A stretch of DNA of 35,762 nt from Clostridiaceae bacterium. GTDB taxonomy: Bacteria; Bacillota; Clostridia; Acetivibrionales; DUMC01. The stretch lies in contig JAAZDH010000151.1 of NCBI GenBank assembly GCA_012512865.1, positions 1 through 35,762 of the forward strand, read 5' to 3'. This document shows positions 1-9,733 of this stretch, piece by piece. Both the position numbers and the translations under genes were made by a program. The notes beneath the pieces are model-generated. The model saw only the letters and a program-made list of their open reading frames with translations, did no database searches and was not told the DNA's origin. Position 1 is the stretch's first letter. Each line of letters opens with the position of its first letter.

Positions 1-60
1 ATTGAAAGTTTTCTTAACCCTTTCCTTGGAAGACATTGTTTCTCGTGCTTTCTTAATCAT
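1..60 (-). CDS. Partial N-terminus, possibly UroD-family protein (continues beyond left edge)
   Basis: Minus-strand reading MIKKARETMSSKERVKKTFN resembles the 'M(T/S)SKERVxxxxN' start of UroD/MtaA-family proteins; truncated by window edge. Confidence 0.35.
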   Translation of the reverse strand, partial: MIKKARETMSSKERVKKTFN

Positions 61-384
61 ATTCACGCATTATACCTCCATATTTCTCTTTCTGTATTTT
101 TTATGCAAAGCAGTATTGGGGCAACCGGTCTTTATATTTGTGGTTGTTATGTTATATTCATATTTTTGGCTATTATGGTATATTCATAATCTTTTTGTTC
201 CCTTTTCCATTTTATATGAAAAAAATGCATGAGGCAAGAAAAGCTTCAAAAAAGCTTTAGATTTTGCTTTAGACACAAATTGTTAATATAATATTGCATT
301 ATTATTAATTTTTCCCATAATTATCCCCCATAATTGTTCGCTTTTTCCTGTTTATGTATCCTGTCATATCACCTGTTGTAAAAC

Positions 385-625
385 AGGTTTATTATATTCT
401 CCCCGCATTTCATGTTTTCCCGCATGATTACATCCAGCCTGGCATACATCTTATCCCTCAGCATCTCGTTAAAACCGTCAAGACGCTCCTTGTACTCAAG
501 AGACTCAAAGTCCAGGCTAATCGTTAATACCCTACCCCATCCCCTGAGGAACTTGCCTGTTAATTCTCCTGCAATTCTGCCACAATGATTATGCCATCAA
601 CACCATCATCAATTAGTTCGTTCAT
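385..625 (-). pseudogene. Frameshifted coding remnant, possibly LacI/periplasmic-binding-like
   Basis: Minus strand gives MNELIDDGVDGIIIVAELQEN* and, in another frame, TGKFLRGWGRVLTISLDFESLEYKERLDGFNEMLRDKMYARLDVIMRENMKCGENIINLFYNR*. Confidence 0.3.
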
Positions 626-626
626 T

Positions 627-2003
627 TTACTGTACTTTTCGTATCTTCTTTGCAATATTCACGGTTTCCCTTGCAACATTGGAAATTTTTACAAGGCCGA
701 ACCCGTCAACCCCGGACTTTAACTGGTCGTTTAGCGGGGCAATCCATTTTTCAGGCAAGGCTTTTGCACCCAGTATCATCCCCAAAATAGAGCCTGTTGT
801 AGCCCCGTTGCAGTCGGTATCCAGCGCTCCCAGCACGGCAATAGATATGGATTTTTCAAAATCCGTATCACCAAAAAGGAGTGCGGTGCATACAATCATG
901 GCGTTTGAAATGGTATGGCACCAATCATGCCCGCTCTTTTCATCATAAATACCATGTATCCTGTCCAACGCTTCTTCCCATGATATCCCTTCTTTTTTCC
1001 AATCCAAGACCAGCCTGATTTTTTCTGCCAGCCTGCTTTTTGCAGGAACCTGGGACAAGCCGGCCTCAATAATATCTTCAATATTGTAAGAAACAGCTGC
1101 TGCCGACAGCATCGCTGCAACAAACATTTCACCGTATATTCCGTTCTTTACATGAGATATGCAGGCATCCCTCCATGCAAATTCAGCTCCAAGCTCCGGG
1201 TTGCCCGGTGTCACATATCCAAAGAAATCCGCCCTTATTTGCGCTCCTATCCACTCCCTGAATGGATTCCTGTATGTTGCGGATTCCGGCGGGTAGATGC
1301 AATTGACAATGTTCCTGTAAGCCACCCTTTCCGCGGTACATACGTGAAATATCGGCAGGTTCGTAAGCCAGCATTCCGCAACATCGTCCGGTGTGAAGCC
1401 GGCTCCATATCGTTGGAAAATCTTGAGCCCTATGAGAGTATAATTGGTATCATCATCTTCGGGCATGTAATGGACCTGGTTGATCCATGCCCCGTTACTG
1501 TTGTTAATCCCGTATTTTTCTTTTATACTTGAAGGGACATCTGATGATATATAATATTTTACGGGATAGTTGCCCGTCTCCTTCAGCAACCCGGCAATCC
1601 TTGCCCTTTGCCATCCTTCCACTGGTTTGCCAAGAAGGCAGCCTGCGCACCTTCCCAGCCATGCGCCGTAAATCTTGTCATAGCTTGGTTCTGGAGATAA
1701 ATCCACGCATTTATTCGAAGCTGCAGGATCAGGCCTTTTCGCCTTTATTCCTTCAAGGTCGGAAGGTTCTGTATACTCATAACCTTCCCTTATTCCTAGT
1801 TTCTGGATTTCATCGTATATTTCTCCCGCAAATTTTTGCATTTCATCGCTGGATTCGTCCATTTCCAGGATTTCTTCCACCCTTTTAACGTATGCAGAGA
1901 TATCCTTTCCCTCTTCTTTTGCCTGGATAAGTTCAAATTTGAACCCGTTTGAAGGTTTGAGCCAAGGTTGTTCTCTTAACATCTTAACTGCGCCCCTTTC
2001 CAT
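627..2003 (-). CDS. ADP-ribosylglycohydrolase family protein
   Basis: 458 aa; YGAWLGRCAGCLLGKPVEGW, PEDDDTNYTLIGL and LGALDTDCNGATTGSILGMILGA are characteristic of the ADP-ribosylglycohydrolase fold; start may be internal (MLREQPW...). Confidence 0.85.
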   Translation of the reverse strand: MERGAVKMLREQPWLKPSNGFKFELIQAKEEGKDISAYVKRVEEILEMDESSDEMQKFAGEIYDEIQKLGIREGYEYTEPSDLEGIKAKRPDPAASNKCVDLSPEPSYDKIYGAWLGRCAGCLLGKPVEGWQRARIAGLLKETGNYPVKYYISSDVPSSIKEKYGINNSNGAWINQVHYMPEDDDTNYTLIGLKIFQRYGAGFTPDDVAECWLTNLPIFHVCTAERVAYRNIVNCIYPPESATYRNPFREWIGAQIRADFFGYVTPGNPELGAEFAWRDACISHVKNGIYGEMFVAAMLSAAAVSYNIEDIIEAGLSQVPAKSRLAEKIRLVLDWKKEGISWEEALDRIHGIYDEKSGHDWCHTISNAMIVCTALLFGDTDFEKSISIAVLGALDTDCNGATTGSILGMILGAKALPEKWIAPLNDQLKSGVDGFGLVKISNVARETVNIAKKIRKVQ

Positions 2004-2382
2004 GCTATATTTTCATACAATATTTCCATACTATAATTAGAGTACAATACATTAAACTATTTTAAATATTTTTAAACATAGTACATCTTTTTTACCCGGT
2101 GATATCTCCTTTCTCCCAGAAAAACAGGCGGGTGTTGCTTATGGTGAAACGTCGTTACAATATTGTTTTATATTTTTACATACAGGTTTGTCAAGTATAT
2201 ACATTGTCGTATTGCCTTTGCCGATAATCTTCTACATATTGCAGGTTCCCGTTTTATTTGAAAGAGCTCATTTGAACGACGATACCCGGTACTTTTCCCT
2301 TGACGTGTGACTGCTTCGTAACATAAGATATAGATATTGAACTGCTTTTTTATGAATTGTATTTAGAAGGTGCCTTAGTACA

Positions 2383-3207
2383 ATGATTGATATTACTTAC
2401 GATGAAAGCTGCAGTGAATTGATAATAGAGGAACATTTTCATAATTCCTATGAAACAATCTGCGTACTTGAAGGTATGGTGCTGTTTCATATAGGCAGCC
2501 GCACATATAACATTGCGCCGGGAAATATAGTATTTGTCAACAATCTTGAAAACCACCGCATGAAAGTATTATCCTCCCCATATAAAAGGTATTTTGCGCT
2601 AATCGACCCTGCATGGTTTCAAACCGCGGTTAACGACCCGGTATTGCTTTCGATTTTTAAAAACAGGCCCGGGCACTTTAACCATGCAATACAGCTTGAT
2701 GAGAATGCAATGAAATATGTTTCAGGCTTGTTCAAACGGATGATGACAGAAACCGGAGAAAAAAAGCCCTACTGGGAGCTTGCCGTAGAATCAGGCTTAA
2801 AGGAGCTGCTCATTTTTCTATATAGAAATTACCGTGCTTCATTTCCCGTTATGGCATATACTAAGTCAATGGAGACCATTTTCAAGGTGCAAAAATATAT
2901 CGAGGAAAATTGCAGCGATGAAATAACCCTTGAAACAGTTGCCAAAACTTTTTACATGGACAAGTATTACCTGTCCCGCCTATTTAAAGAAACCACGGGA
3001 TTTACATTCAAGGAGTACCTGATTTTGCAGAGGATTTCCAGGGCAAAGGAGCGCCTTTTCTCCACAAATGACAGCATAATCAAGGTGGGGATAGATTCCG
3101 GGTTTAACAATGTAAACCATTTTATCAGGATTTTTAAAAAATATACCGGTACTTCACCTCTTAAGTACCGGCTTGCATACAGGTCCAAGGATCTTGGTGG
3201 AGTATAG
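2383..3207 (+). CDS. AraC family transcriptional regulator
   Basis: N-terminal cupin-like region and C-terminal double HTH (ETVAKTFYMDKYYLSRLFKETTGFTFKEYL...RISRAKERL...VGIDSGFNNVNHFIRIFKKYTGTSPLKYR). Confidence 0.9.
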   Translation: MIDITYDESCSELIIEEHFHNSYETICVLEGMVLFHIGSRTYNIAPGNIVFVNNLENHRMKVLSSPYKRYFALIDPAWFQTAVNDPVLLSIFKNRPGHFNHAIQLDENAMKYVSGLFKRMMTETGEKKPYWELAVESGLKELLIFLYRNYRASFPVMAYTKSMETIFKVQKYIEENCSDEITLETVAKTFYMDKYYLSRLFKETTGFTFKEYLILQRISRAKERLFSTNDSIIKVGIDSGFNNVNHFIRIFKKYTGTSPLKYRLAYRSKDLGGV

Positions 3208-3270
3208 GGGACTTGAACCCCTGGCCCCCGCATTGCGAACGCGATGCTCTCCCAGCTGAGCTAATACCCC
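3195..3270 (-). tRNA. tRNA-Ala (anticodon CGC)
   Basis: Full cloverleaf on minus strand GGGGTAT-TA-GCTC-AGCTGGGA-GAGC-A-TCGCG-TTCGCAA-TGCGG-GGGCC-AGGGG-TTCAAGT-CCCCT-ATACTCC-A-CCA; G3:U70 alanine identity pair; CCA encoded. Confidence 0.93.
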
Positions 3271-3280
3271 AATTTCAGCA

Positions 3281-3313
3281 GGGTATTATCCCGTCCTTGG
3301 CGGGCTAATACCC
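3281..3313 (-). repeat. Inverted repeat (12/13 bp, 7-nt loop) between the two tRNA genes
   Basis: GGGTATTATCCCG (3281-3293) pairs with CGGGCTAATACCC (3301-3313). Confidence 0.75.
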
Positions 3314-3319
3314 CGATCC

Positions 3320-3395
3320 TGGTGGGGAATGTTGGATTCGAACCAACGACTTCTACCGTGTGAAGATAGCACTCTCCCCGCTGAGTTAATCCCCC
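3320..3395 (-). tRNA. tRNA-Val (anticodon CAC)
   Basis: Full cloverleaf GGGGGAT-TA-ACTC-AGCGGGGA-GAGT-G-CTATC-TTCACAC-GGTAG-AAGTC-GTTGG-TTCGAAT-CCAAC-ATTCCCC-A-CCA. Confidence 0.93.
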
Positions 3396-3543
3396 GCAAA
3401 TTTACTTCGAATTTACTTTTCAAATTGCTTCCGCAAATCTACTTCGCACGCATGCTGCGCAAACATTTCCCGTAGATTTATATTACCCTTTGCAAACCAG
3501 GATGTCAAGACTCAAAATAAATGGGATAGGGTCAAGTTGTTGT

Positions 3544-3574
3544 AGGTCATTTTGTTTCTTTATAGGAATGCTCC
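3544..3574 (+). repeat. 31-bp direct repeat, copy A
   Basis: AGGTCATTTTGTTTCTTTATAGGAATGCTCC; 30/31 match to 5293-5323. Confidence 0.8.
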
Positions 3575-3606
3575 CATAGTATTTTTTTATGATAGTACTA
3601 TTCTTA

Positions 3607-4611
3607 TTATGCTTCATGTTCACGACATGCCAATATGTCTTCCACGGTACACCTGACATATGCTATTCTTTCTCTTTTCCATGTATAAGTAATGGATATT
3701 TCATCTCCCCTGGCAACAATTGCAGGGTACGAGTATTCCCCTTCTTCATACTCAAGAACACATGTATAAGGCCACGTTGTCCCGTTATCTTTTGACAAAC
3801 TTACCACAAGCGGGGTCCGCGGCCCCCAATTCTTCCCCACGGGATTATAAACCAATGCTATAGAGCCATCATCCAATTTTGCCGCGTCTATTCCGCTATT
3901 ATTATTAGGTAAAGATGTTTCATATATTTCACACCATGTTCTTCCACCATCTTCCGAATCACTGCGGTATATCCTTCCACTTGTGCTTCTAAGAAGCATG
4001 TGTACCCTGTTTGGCTCCGATTCCCATATTGTTGGCTGAATAACACCCTTGCCGCAAAATTTCCCATGATTTATCGGAACTAAAGACGCTGCTGTCCATG
4101 TCCTGCCGCCATCTGCAGTAATATCCACGAATGAATCCCAATACTTCGATTCAACCGATGCAGGCGCAAGCCATGTTCCATCATGCAAAACAACCGGCTT
4201 GTTTTTTACCGGCCCCCTTCCTCCTATATCTCCAGGAACAAGTTCCCCCGGATCAGTCCAGCTAATCCCATTATCACTTGAAATAATATACTTTGTATGC
4301 CATTCATTTGTATTTTCTCCTACCTTGTAATACAAAAAGATCCTGCCATCAGGAGCATTAAAAAGTACAGGATTCCATAACGCAATTCCTTTCTCATCGG
4401 CTAAAACTTCCGGATAACTCCACTTGCCATCTTTACGCCTTGAATGCCATATTGCCGTATCGGGATTTTTTTCAGCCGTTCCTCCAAACCAGGCAGCCAG
4501 GGTGTCTCCATTGTCTAATTCTACAAGAGTGGATGCATGGCAGCTCAAAAACGGCCTGTTATTTTCAAAAATATATTCTTTGCCTTTTAATATCTTGCAC
4601 TTACTTTTCAT
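3607..4611 (-). CDS. Exo-alpha-sialidase/BNR-repeat family protein
   Basis: 334 aa with repeated Asp-box-like motifs (SSDNGISWTDPG, TADGGRTWTAA, SEDGGRTWCE, SKDNGTTWP). Confidence 0.85.
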   Translation of the reverse strand: MKSKCKILKGKEYIFENNRPFLSCHASTLVELDNGDTLAAWFGGTAEKNPDTAIWHSRRKDGKWSYPEVLADEKGIALWNPVLFNAPDGRIFLYYKVGENTNEWHTKYIISSDNGISWTDPGELVPGDIGGRGPVKNKPVVLHDGTWLAPASVESKYWDSFVDITADGGRTWTAASLVPINHGKFCGKGVIQPTIWESEPNRVHMLLRSTSGRIYRSDSEDGGRTWCEIYETSLPNNNSGIDAAKLDDGSIALVYNPVGKNWGPRTPLVVSLSKDNGTTWPYTCVLEYEEGEYSYPAIVARGDEISITYTWKRERIAYVRCTVEDILACREHEA

Positions 4612-4689
4612 CTCTTGACCTCCCTTAATAAATCTTCATTTATCTTTCATTTTCTCACTTATTCTTAGATTTTCGCTTATTTCAAAATA

Positions 4690-5115
4690 AGCCATTTGGA
4701 CAGGTATTGTATTGCCGCATAATTATGGATGATGATGTGTATCCCAATAAAACTGCGTCCTCTTTTCAATATCACGGCCATTGGTATCCACATTTGCTCC
4801 GGCAGCAAACCTCCCAAATCTAACTGGGTCAATGCCCTTAATTCCTTCATTCTGCCTGTCCGTGAGGTGGATGCCAGTCAAGCTCCAACACGGGGTCTTA
4901 AGCCCTTATGGTGTAAATTCATCCCGACTATCCGGCTCATCTTGTCAAAGTTCAAATCTATCATTCAAAGTGAAAACATCAGTTTTACCGCTTGCACTGC
5001 TTGATTATATATCCCATCGCTCGAGTAAGACTGTCAAGGGCGGTACGCATCATGAATCAAGGCTATTGTCCTTCAAGCTGTCGCATTTTACTCTCATAAT
5101 CCTCAAGCAGCATTG
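4690..5115 (-). pseudogene. Degraded coding remnant of unknown family
   Basis: Minus strand shows protein-like stretches in several frames interrupted by stops (MLLEDYESKMRQLEGQ*; NEGIKGIDPVRFGRFAAGANVDTNGRDIEKRTQFYWDTHHHP*); no long ORF. Confidence 0.25.
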
Positions 5116-5292
5116 ATAGCGTAGTGTTTCATACTACCAACGTAAATTCCGGCAATCAGTGTTGTTTCTTTAATTTGCAAAATCTTTTTCATTCTGTGTA
5201 TAATTCATATTGGATGTTTCCTGTATTTTTGATTTGTGGTTACACAACGAACGCACAATTCAAATTTTACAGCCAGGCATCTATTTTTTCAA

Positions 5293-5323
5293 AGGTCATT
5301 TTGTTCCTTTATAGGAATGCTCC
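5293..5323 (+). repeat. 31-bp direct repeat, copy B
   Basis: AGGTCATTTTGTTCCTTTATAGGAATGCTCC; 30/31 match to 3544-3574. Confidence 0.8.
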
Positions 5324-5605
5324 ATTATTCTTGGAATATTTTTGCCAGCCCGTTTTGTAAAAGAAAGCTGTATTTAAAGTATATTCCCTCTTAATTCCAC
5401 TCGCGATACACCTGACTAGTATTATAGTTTGCAAGCAACCATAGTAAAGTATCTTTATTTTTGATACAGTATGTTTTTTGATTTTACCAATAGTATTAAA
5501 AACATGAATGAGTATACGAGCGAATAAGATGAGGTGGTGTAATGAGACAAGTAAACTGCTCTCCTGTCTCACAGACAGCCACCCCTAGTAAATTACTAAA
5601 GTACA

Positions 5606-6610
5606 TTATTCACCATTTACTGCTTTCCTGCAATATTCCTTGAACAAGCGCACATAAATTTTAAAGTTTTTAAGGGAAACCCCGGGAGGTGTTTGGTGAT
5701 CCACGGAGGGAATATAGCCGCCGGTTTTCATTACAGGCAGCAGGCGCTCAAATTCCGCCCGCATGGCTTCCTCGCCAAGGGGCATGACCATCTTGTCATA
5801 TCCGCCGAGCATTAAGAAATCAGGATAATCTTCCCGTATCTTGCACACATCAACCCCTGCCTGCCTTTCCAGCGGGTATACCCCATCGATGCCTGCCTCC
5901 CTTAACCAGGGTATCATTTCTGTTATATCCCCGTCGCTATCCACCAGCACTTTTACACCATGCTTTTTGATATGGGGTATTACCTGCTGATAATATGGAA
6001 GCAAAAACTCCTTGAATAGATTATACGACAACATCGGCCCGTGGTTATAGGACATGTCCTCGGCGAAACCCACCATGTCAGGCTTCAATATCCCGAAAAG
6101 TTCTTCTACAACTCGAATATTGAATTCAGCAAGCTCGCTGTTTATCCTGTGCATCAGCTCCGGTTGGTCATAAAAGGCATACAGGTGCCCCTCTATGCCG
6201 AATAAATCACGGGGAAACCAGAAAAAACCGTCAAGCCAGAGCCTTATTATGATCTCACCCCTGTCATGCCTGTCTTTAAGCTGCATGGCGTGATTTTTTA
6301 CATTCTCAATAATATCATCCGTATAAAGATACTTTTTTATTTCATTATATGATTGCTCGTCTTCAATACGGCCGCCTCCGTGGAATGAAGGCTTGGGGGC
6401 CTGCTTGTTTATTCCCCTTGCAGTAATGCACAAAAGCTTGTCAAACCCGAAATAATCGAGAATCCCCTCGGTATCCAGTTCATCCGGCAGTCCTTCCTGT
6501 TTCCATCGATCCACCGTTTGGCCCCACCAGGCAGCCCATTCAACCATGACAAGCCTGTCCATGTTTTTTTGAAAGTTTATCGTACTGAGAAATCTTTGTC
6601 TTGGCGTCAT
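5606..6610 (-). CDS. Uroporphyrinogen decarboxylase (URO-D/MtaA-like) family protein
   Basis: 334 aa; TPRQRFLSTINFQ N-terminus, GVKVLVDSDGDITEMIPWLREAGIDGVYPLE and YIPSVDHQTPPGVS are typical of the family. Confidence 0.85.
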   Translation of the reverse strand: MTPRQRFLSTINFQKNMDRLVMVEWAAWWGQTVDRWKQEGLPDELDTEGILDYFGFDKLLCITARGINKQAPKPSFHGGGRIEDEQSYNEIKKYLYTDDIIENVKNHAMQLKDRHDRGEIIIRLWLDGFFWFPRDLFGIEGHLYAFYDQPELMHRINSELAEFNIRVVEELFGILKPDMVGFAEDMSYNHGPMLSYNLFKEFLLPYYQQVIPHIKKHGVKVLVDSDGDITEMIPWLREAGIDGVYPLERQAGVDVCKIREDYPDFLMLGGYDKMVMPLGEEAMRAEFERLLPVMKTGGYIPSVDHQTPPGVSLKNFKIYVRLFKEYCRKAVNGE

Positions 6611-6863
6611 AATATAGCTATCTACTTTACAATAATTAAAAAACCATTAATAAAAAGACATTTACTATTTGCATTTTTTATATTTAAAATACAACTGCCA
6701 ATAAAAATATATTGCTAACAGGACCTTTGCTTGATGACTTTCCTCCTGGTGCCTGCTGTTTGCTTACATATAAAACATTATAAAAGCTTTTTCGGCAAGA
6801 GTCAACAAAAGCGAAAAAAAACCAAAGGTGTTCCTATAATCTCCTGCTAATAATCCCCTTCTG

Positions 6864-7818
6864 CTAATAGGCCCTTATTTCCCTCCCAATAATTTCAAGG
6901 ATATTTGCATTGACAATCAGGACATACCTGTGGGGAGGGCTCCCCAGTTTTTGCACTATGTTTATCTCCACCTTTCCGTCCTTTTCTTCGTGATATATTT
7001 CAGGCGTGGGTATCCGTGCCAACCTGCTCGTCATAACCTTGTTCACCGTGGCCAGCATCCCCTTTTTGCCCATCATGCCTTTTATAATCGTCATGGTCTT
7101 CATACCCGCGATGGTCGTCATGGCCATCATGCCCATCACGCCCATCGCTCCCGTCATCTTCGTCATACCCCGGCATCTGGGCCAGGTACTATCTTCAATT
7201 CCATTTCGCCTGTATCCACCATGTTCCCGGCCCAATCTTCCGCATAAATACGGTAGTATAGCTGCTTAGCTGCTTATTGCCGATTTCCACTATATTTTCA
7301 AGCAGTTTCATCGCTTCTGTTACCGAAATTTCGTCTCCGCTTTCTTCCCCTATTTTTAGAAGGGCTTTTGCCTTTGCAAGCTTTAAGCCGGTTTTAACAT
7401 AAACATTGTCATACTAGCTGCTAAGCATACTGTCAAGCGTGCTATCGTGCATACTGCCAGTTCCATGTTCTTTCTCTTCCGTAATTGCATACATATTCTT
7501 GTTGACATACTCGACCAATTCCGCGTACTTGCCCTGCTCCTCCAGTTCAATAACGGGTTTCAGGTTTTCAAAGACGAATTCACATTCAACCTTGCTCACA
7601 CTCTCCGAAACACGCACGGTTATATTCTCGGACTGCATGATAATGTCCGGATTGTCGATAGGGCGTACCGTTTCACCCAACCCTCCAAGACTCGCGCCGT
7701 TGGCATATGTACTCGATGGCATACAAGCAATGGCTAGTAAAACTGCTGTAAGAAAAGCCAGGTAAACAAGAGAGCTAACATGATTATATCGGCAGGTAAC
7801 AGCTTTACATTTTTTCAT
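6864..7818 (-). pseudogene. Disrupted exported protein with Asp/His/Gly-rich low-complexity segment
   Basis: Signal-peptide N-terminus (7414..7818), in-frame TAG, continuation YDNVYVKTGLKLAKAKALLKIGEESGDEISVTEAMKLLENI, frameshift to YYRIYAEDWAGNMVDTGEMELKIVPGPDAGV, then DHG-rich stretch and PEIYHEEKDGKVEINIVQKLG tail. Confidence 0.65.
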
Positions 7819-7901
7819 ATTAACATTTTCCCATACATCATGATTTACATAAATGATTTGATTTAAATAAATTTAATAAATTAAATAAATTCAAATTTTC
7901 T

Positions 7902-7968
7902 ATAAGTTAACTATATATTTCACAAGTTAATTCATAAATTAACTAATCATAAATTAACTATATATTTC
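7902..7968 (+). repeat. AT-rich 20-bp direct repeat (2 copies)
   Basis: ATAAGTTAACTATATATTTC (7902-7921) and ATAAATTAACTATATATTTC (7949-7968), 19/20. Confidence 0.6.
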
Positions 7969-8010
7969 CCAGGCGAATATTTCCATTACAACTTCATTTC
8001 ATATTGTCAT

Positions 8011-8250
8011 TTAACTTATCTTGTCCTTCAACAGGATATTATAATTGTTTTTGCAGCACTTGCTCTTGTCGGAACAAGCACTCCCGCATCTGCATTTTCT
8101 ATCTTTCATATCACCGTATACTTTCCGCAAAGCAAAAATAAAAATCTCTGCAAATCTTACGCCAATTATTATATTTCCAATACTCATGCTATACTTCAAC
8201 TTCTCGCTTATATCTTCTGTGGTTATCGTGGCCATAACCAATATCTCCAT
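8011..8250 (-). CDS. Small Cys-rich hypothetical protein
   Basis: ORF of 79 aa with C-terminal CRCGSACSDKSKCCKNN; start uncertain. Confidence 0.35.
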   Translation of the reverse strand: MEILVMATITTEDISEKLKYSMSIGNIIIGVRFAEIFIFALRKVYGDMKDRKCRCGSACSDKSKCCKNNYNILLKDKIS

Positions 8251-8366
8251 TACCTTCAGGGGTGGTTATATGTCTTGCTTCTCGCTGCTTATGCAAAATA
8301 AAAGCTTTCTTTACATACGTGGAACTCCGCCTATGCACCGCTTAACAAAGCAATTAAAATATAGGG

Positions 8367-9521
8367 TTACTCCATTAACCAGATTATATCACCGGACTTG
8401 TTTATATAGGCAAAGCCCACTTCATCGACTATCACCCTTGCCAGTTCCCCGACGAAACCTGTATGCCATTCCATGGGAAATGTGTACCCACCCCCGTAGG
8501 GATACGAAACTGTTGTATTGGAAACAACATTTCCATTTGCATCAATAATCATAAAATCTTCTGTCAAGCCTTGAGAACTGCCTTTTGCTTCTTCATCATC
8601 GAAAGGTTTGACAAATGCATAAGCTTCTTGAAACTTAGTGCAGTGTTTATATTCAGGATTAATCACCCATTCTCCATTGGTATTTATATAACCCCATTTT
8701 CCCCCGGTTTGAACTTGGGCAAGCCCTTCGGAAAAATTCCTTGCATTATCAAAAACAGCTTCTATTGCAATATCTCCATCTGTATTAATAAACCCGGACT
8801 TCCCCTCAATTTCAACAAGAGAAAGGCCATCATGAAAATCCAGGTATTGCAAGTATTCAATTCCATTAAAGGGATATTGGGCTTGAATTTTAACCTGGCC
8901 ATTCCTGTCAATATACCCGTACATACAATTCTCATCAACAACAACAGCAAGCCCTTCCGAGAATTCGCCTGCATAGGTATACTGAGGATTTATGCAAATA
9001 TTTCCGTTTGTGTCGATATAACCATATAAACCGTCCTTTTCAAATACAGCAAGACCTTCACTGAAATTTCCAGCGTTACCATTAAGAAAACTTCTAAAAA
9101 ATGTTTCGCCTTCCTTATTGATAAAACCTGTTTTTCTTGTGTTTCCTTCGGTTATTACAACCTTCGACAAACCTTCCTTGAAGCCTGAACAAAAATCATA
9201 TTGCGGCTTTATAATAAATATACCATCCGGATTAATAAAACCCCATTTCCCATCTGATGAAACGGCAGCAAGCCCCTCTTTGAAAAAATCTGCCTTGTCA
9301 TATATATAATCTATTATAACTGTACCTTCCGTATCAATATAGCCCCATTTCCCATTTGTCCCTAAGACCGGATAAAGCAATTGAGTACCTGTTTTGGCTG
9401 TTTCCTGGCTTGAAATTCTATTATCCAGGGTAGCTGCTTGTTCATTTGGCAAGCCGGCCTGACATCCTGAACATATAAATAATAGGATGCTCATAATTAT
9501 TGATAATGTTATACCTGCCAC
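8367..9521 (-). CDS. WG repeat-containing lipoprotein
   Basis: Lipobox-like N-terminus (LLFICSGCQAG); at least six GKWGYIDTEG / GKWGFINPDG / GLYGYIDTNG repeats. Confidence 0.92.
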   Translation of the reverse strand: MAGITLSIIMSILLFICSGCQAGLPNEQAATLDNRISSQETAKTGTQLLYPVLGTNGKWGYIDTEGTVIIDYIYDKADFFKEGLAAVSSDGKWGFINPDGIFIIKPQYDFCSGFKEGLSKVVITEGNTRKTGFINKEGETFFRSFLNGNAGNFSEGLAVFEKDGLYGYIDTNGNICINPQYTYAGEFSEGLAVVVDENCMYGYIDRNGQVKIQAQYPFNGIEYLQYLDFHDGLSLVEIEGKSGFINTDGDIAIEAVFDNARNFSEGLAQVQTGGKWGYINTNGEWVINPEYKHCTKFQEAYAFVKPFDDEEAKGSSQGLTEDFMIIDANGNVVSNTTVSYPYGGGYTFPMEWHTGFVGELARVIVDEVGFAYINKSGDIIWLME

Positions 9522-9733
9522 CAGTTATCCTCCTTTCAAATTACGGGGGGAATACTGCTCTTTGGAAATTCTGATAGATCCTCCCATTGACTAAGGCTAT
9601 AAACACTTGGTCAAACTTCCTTTTAATACTATTCTATGTGTTAGAGTTACACATTATTGCAAAAGTGACATCAACGAGTTGTATTCAATTGCCTGTACAA
9701 ATAGCAGCACAACTGTGCACCATAACTATGCTC

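Noticed and set aside
679-1888. ORFs antisense to the ADP-ribosylglycohydrolase (679..948 +, 1152..1532 +, 1529..1888 +)
   Set aside because: Complementary shadows of a well-supported gene, no recognisable domain or RBS.
6930-7269. Plus-strand ORFs over the DHG-rich region
   Set aside because: Low-complexity shadows of the minus-strand pseudogene.
8045-9309. Plus-strand ORFs opposite the WG-repeat gene
   Set aside because: Antisense of clear WG repeats; repeated codons generate spurious ORFs.
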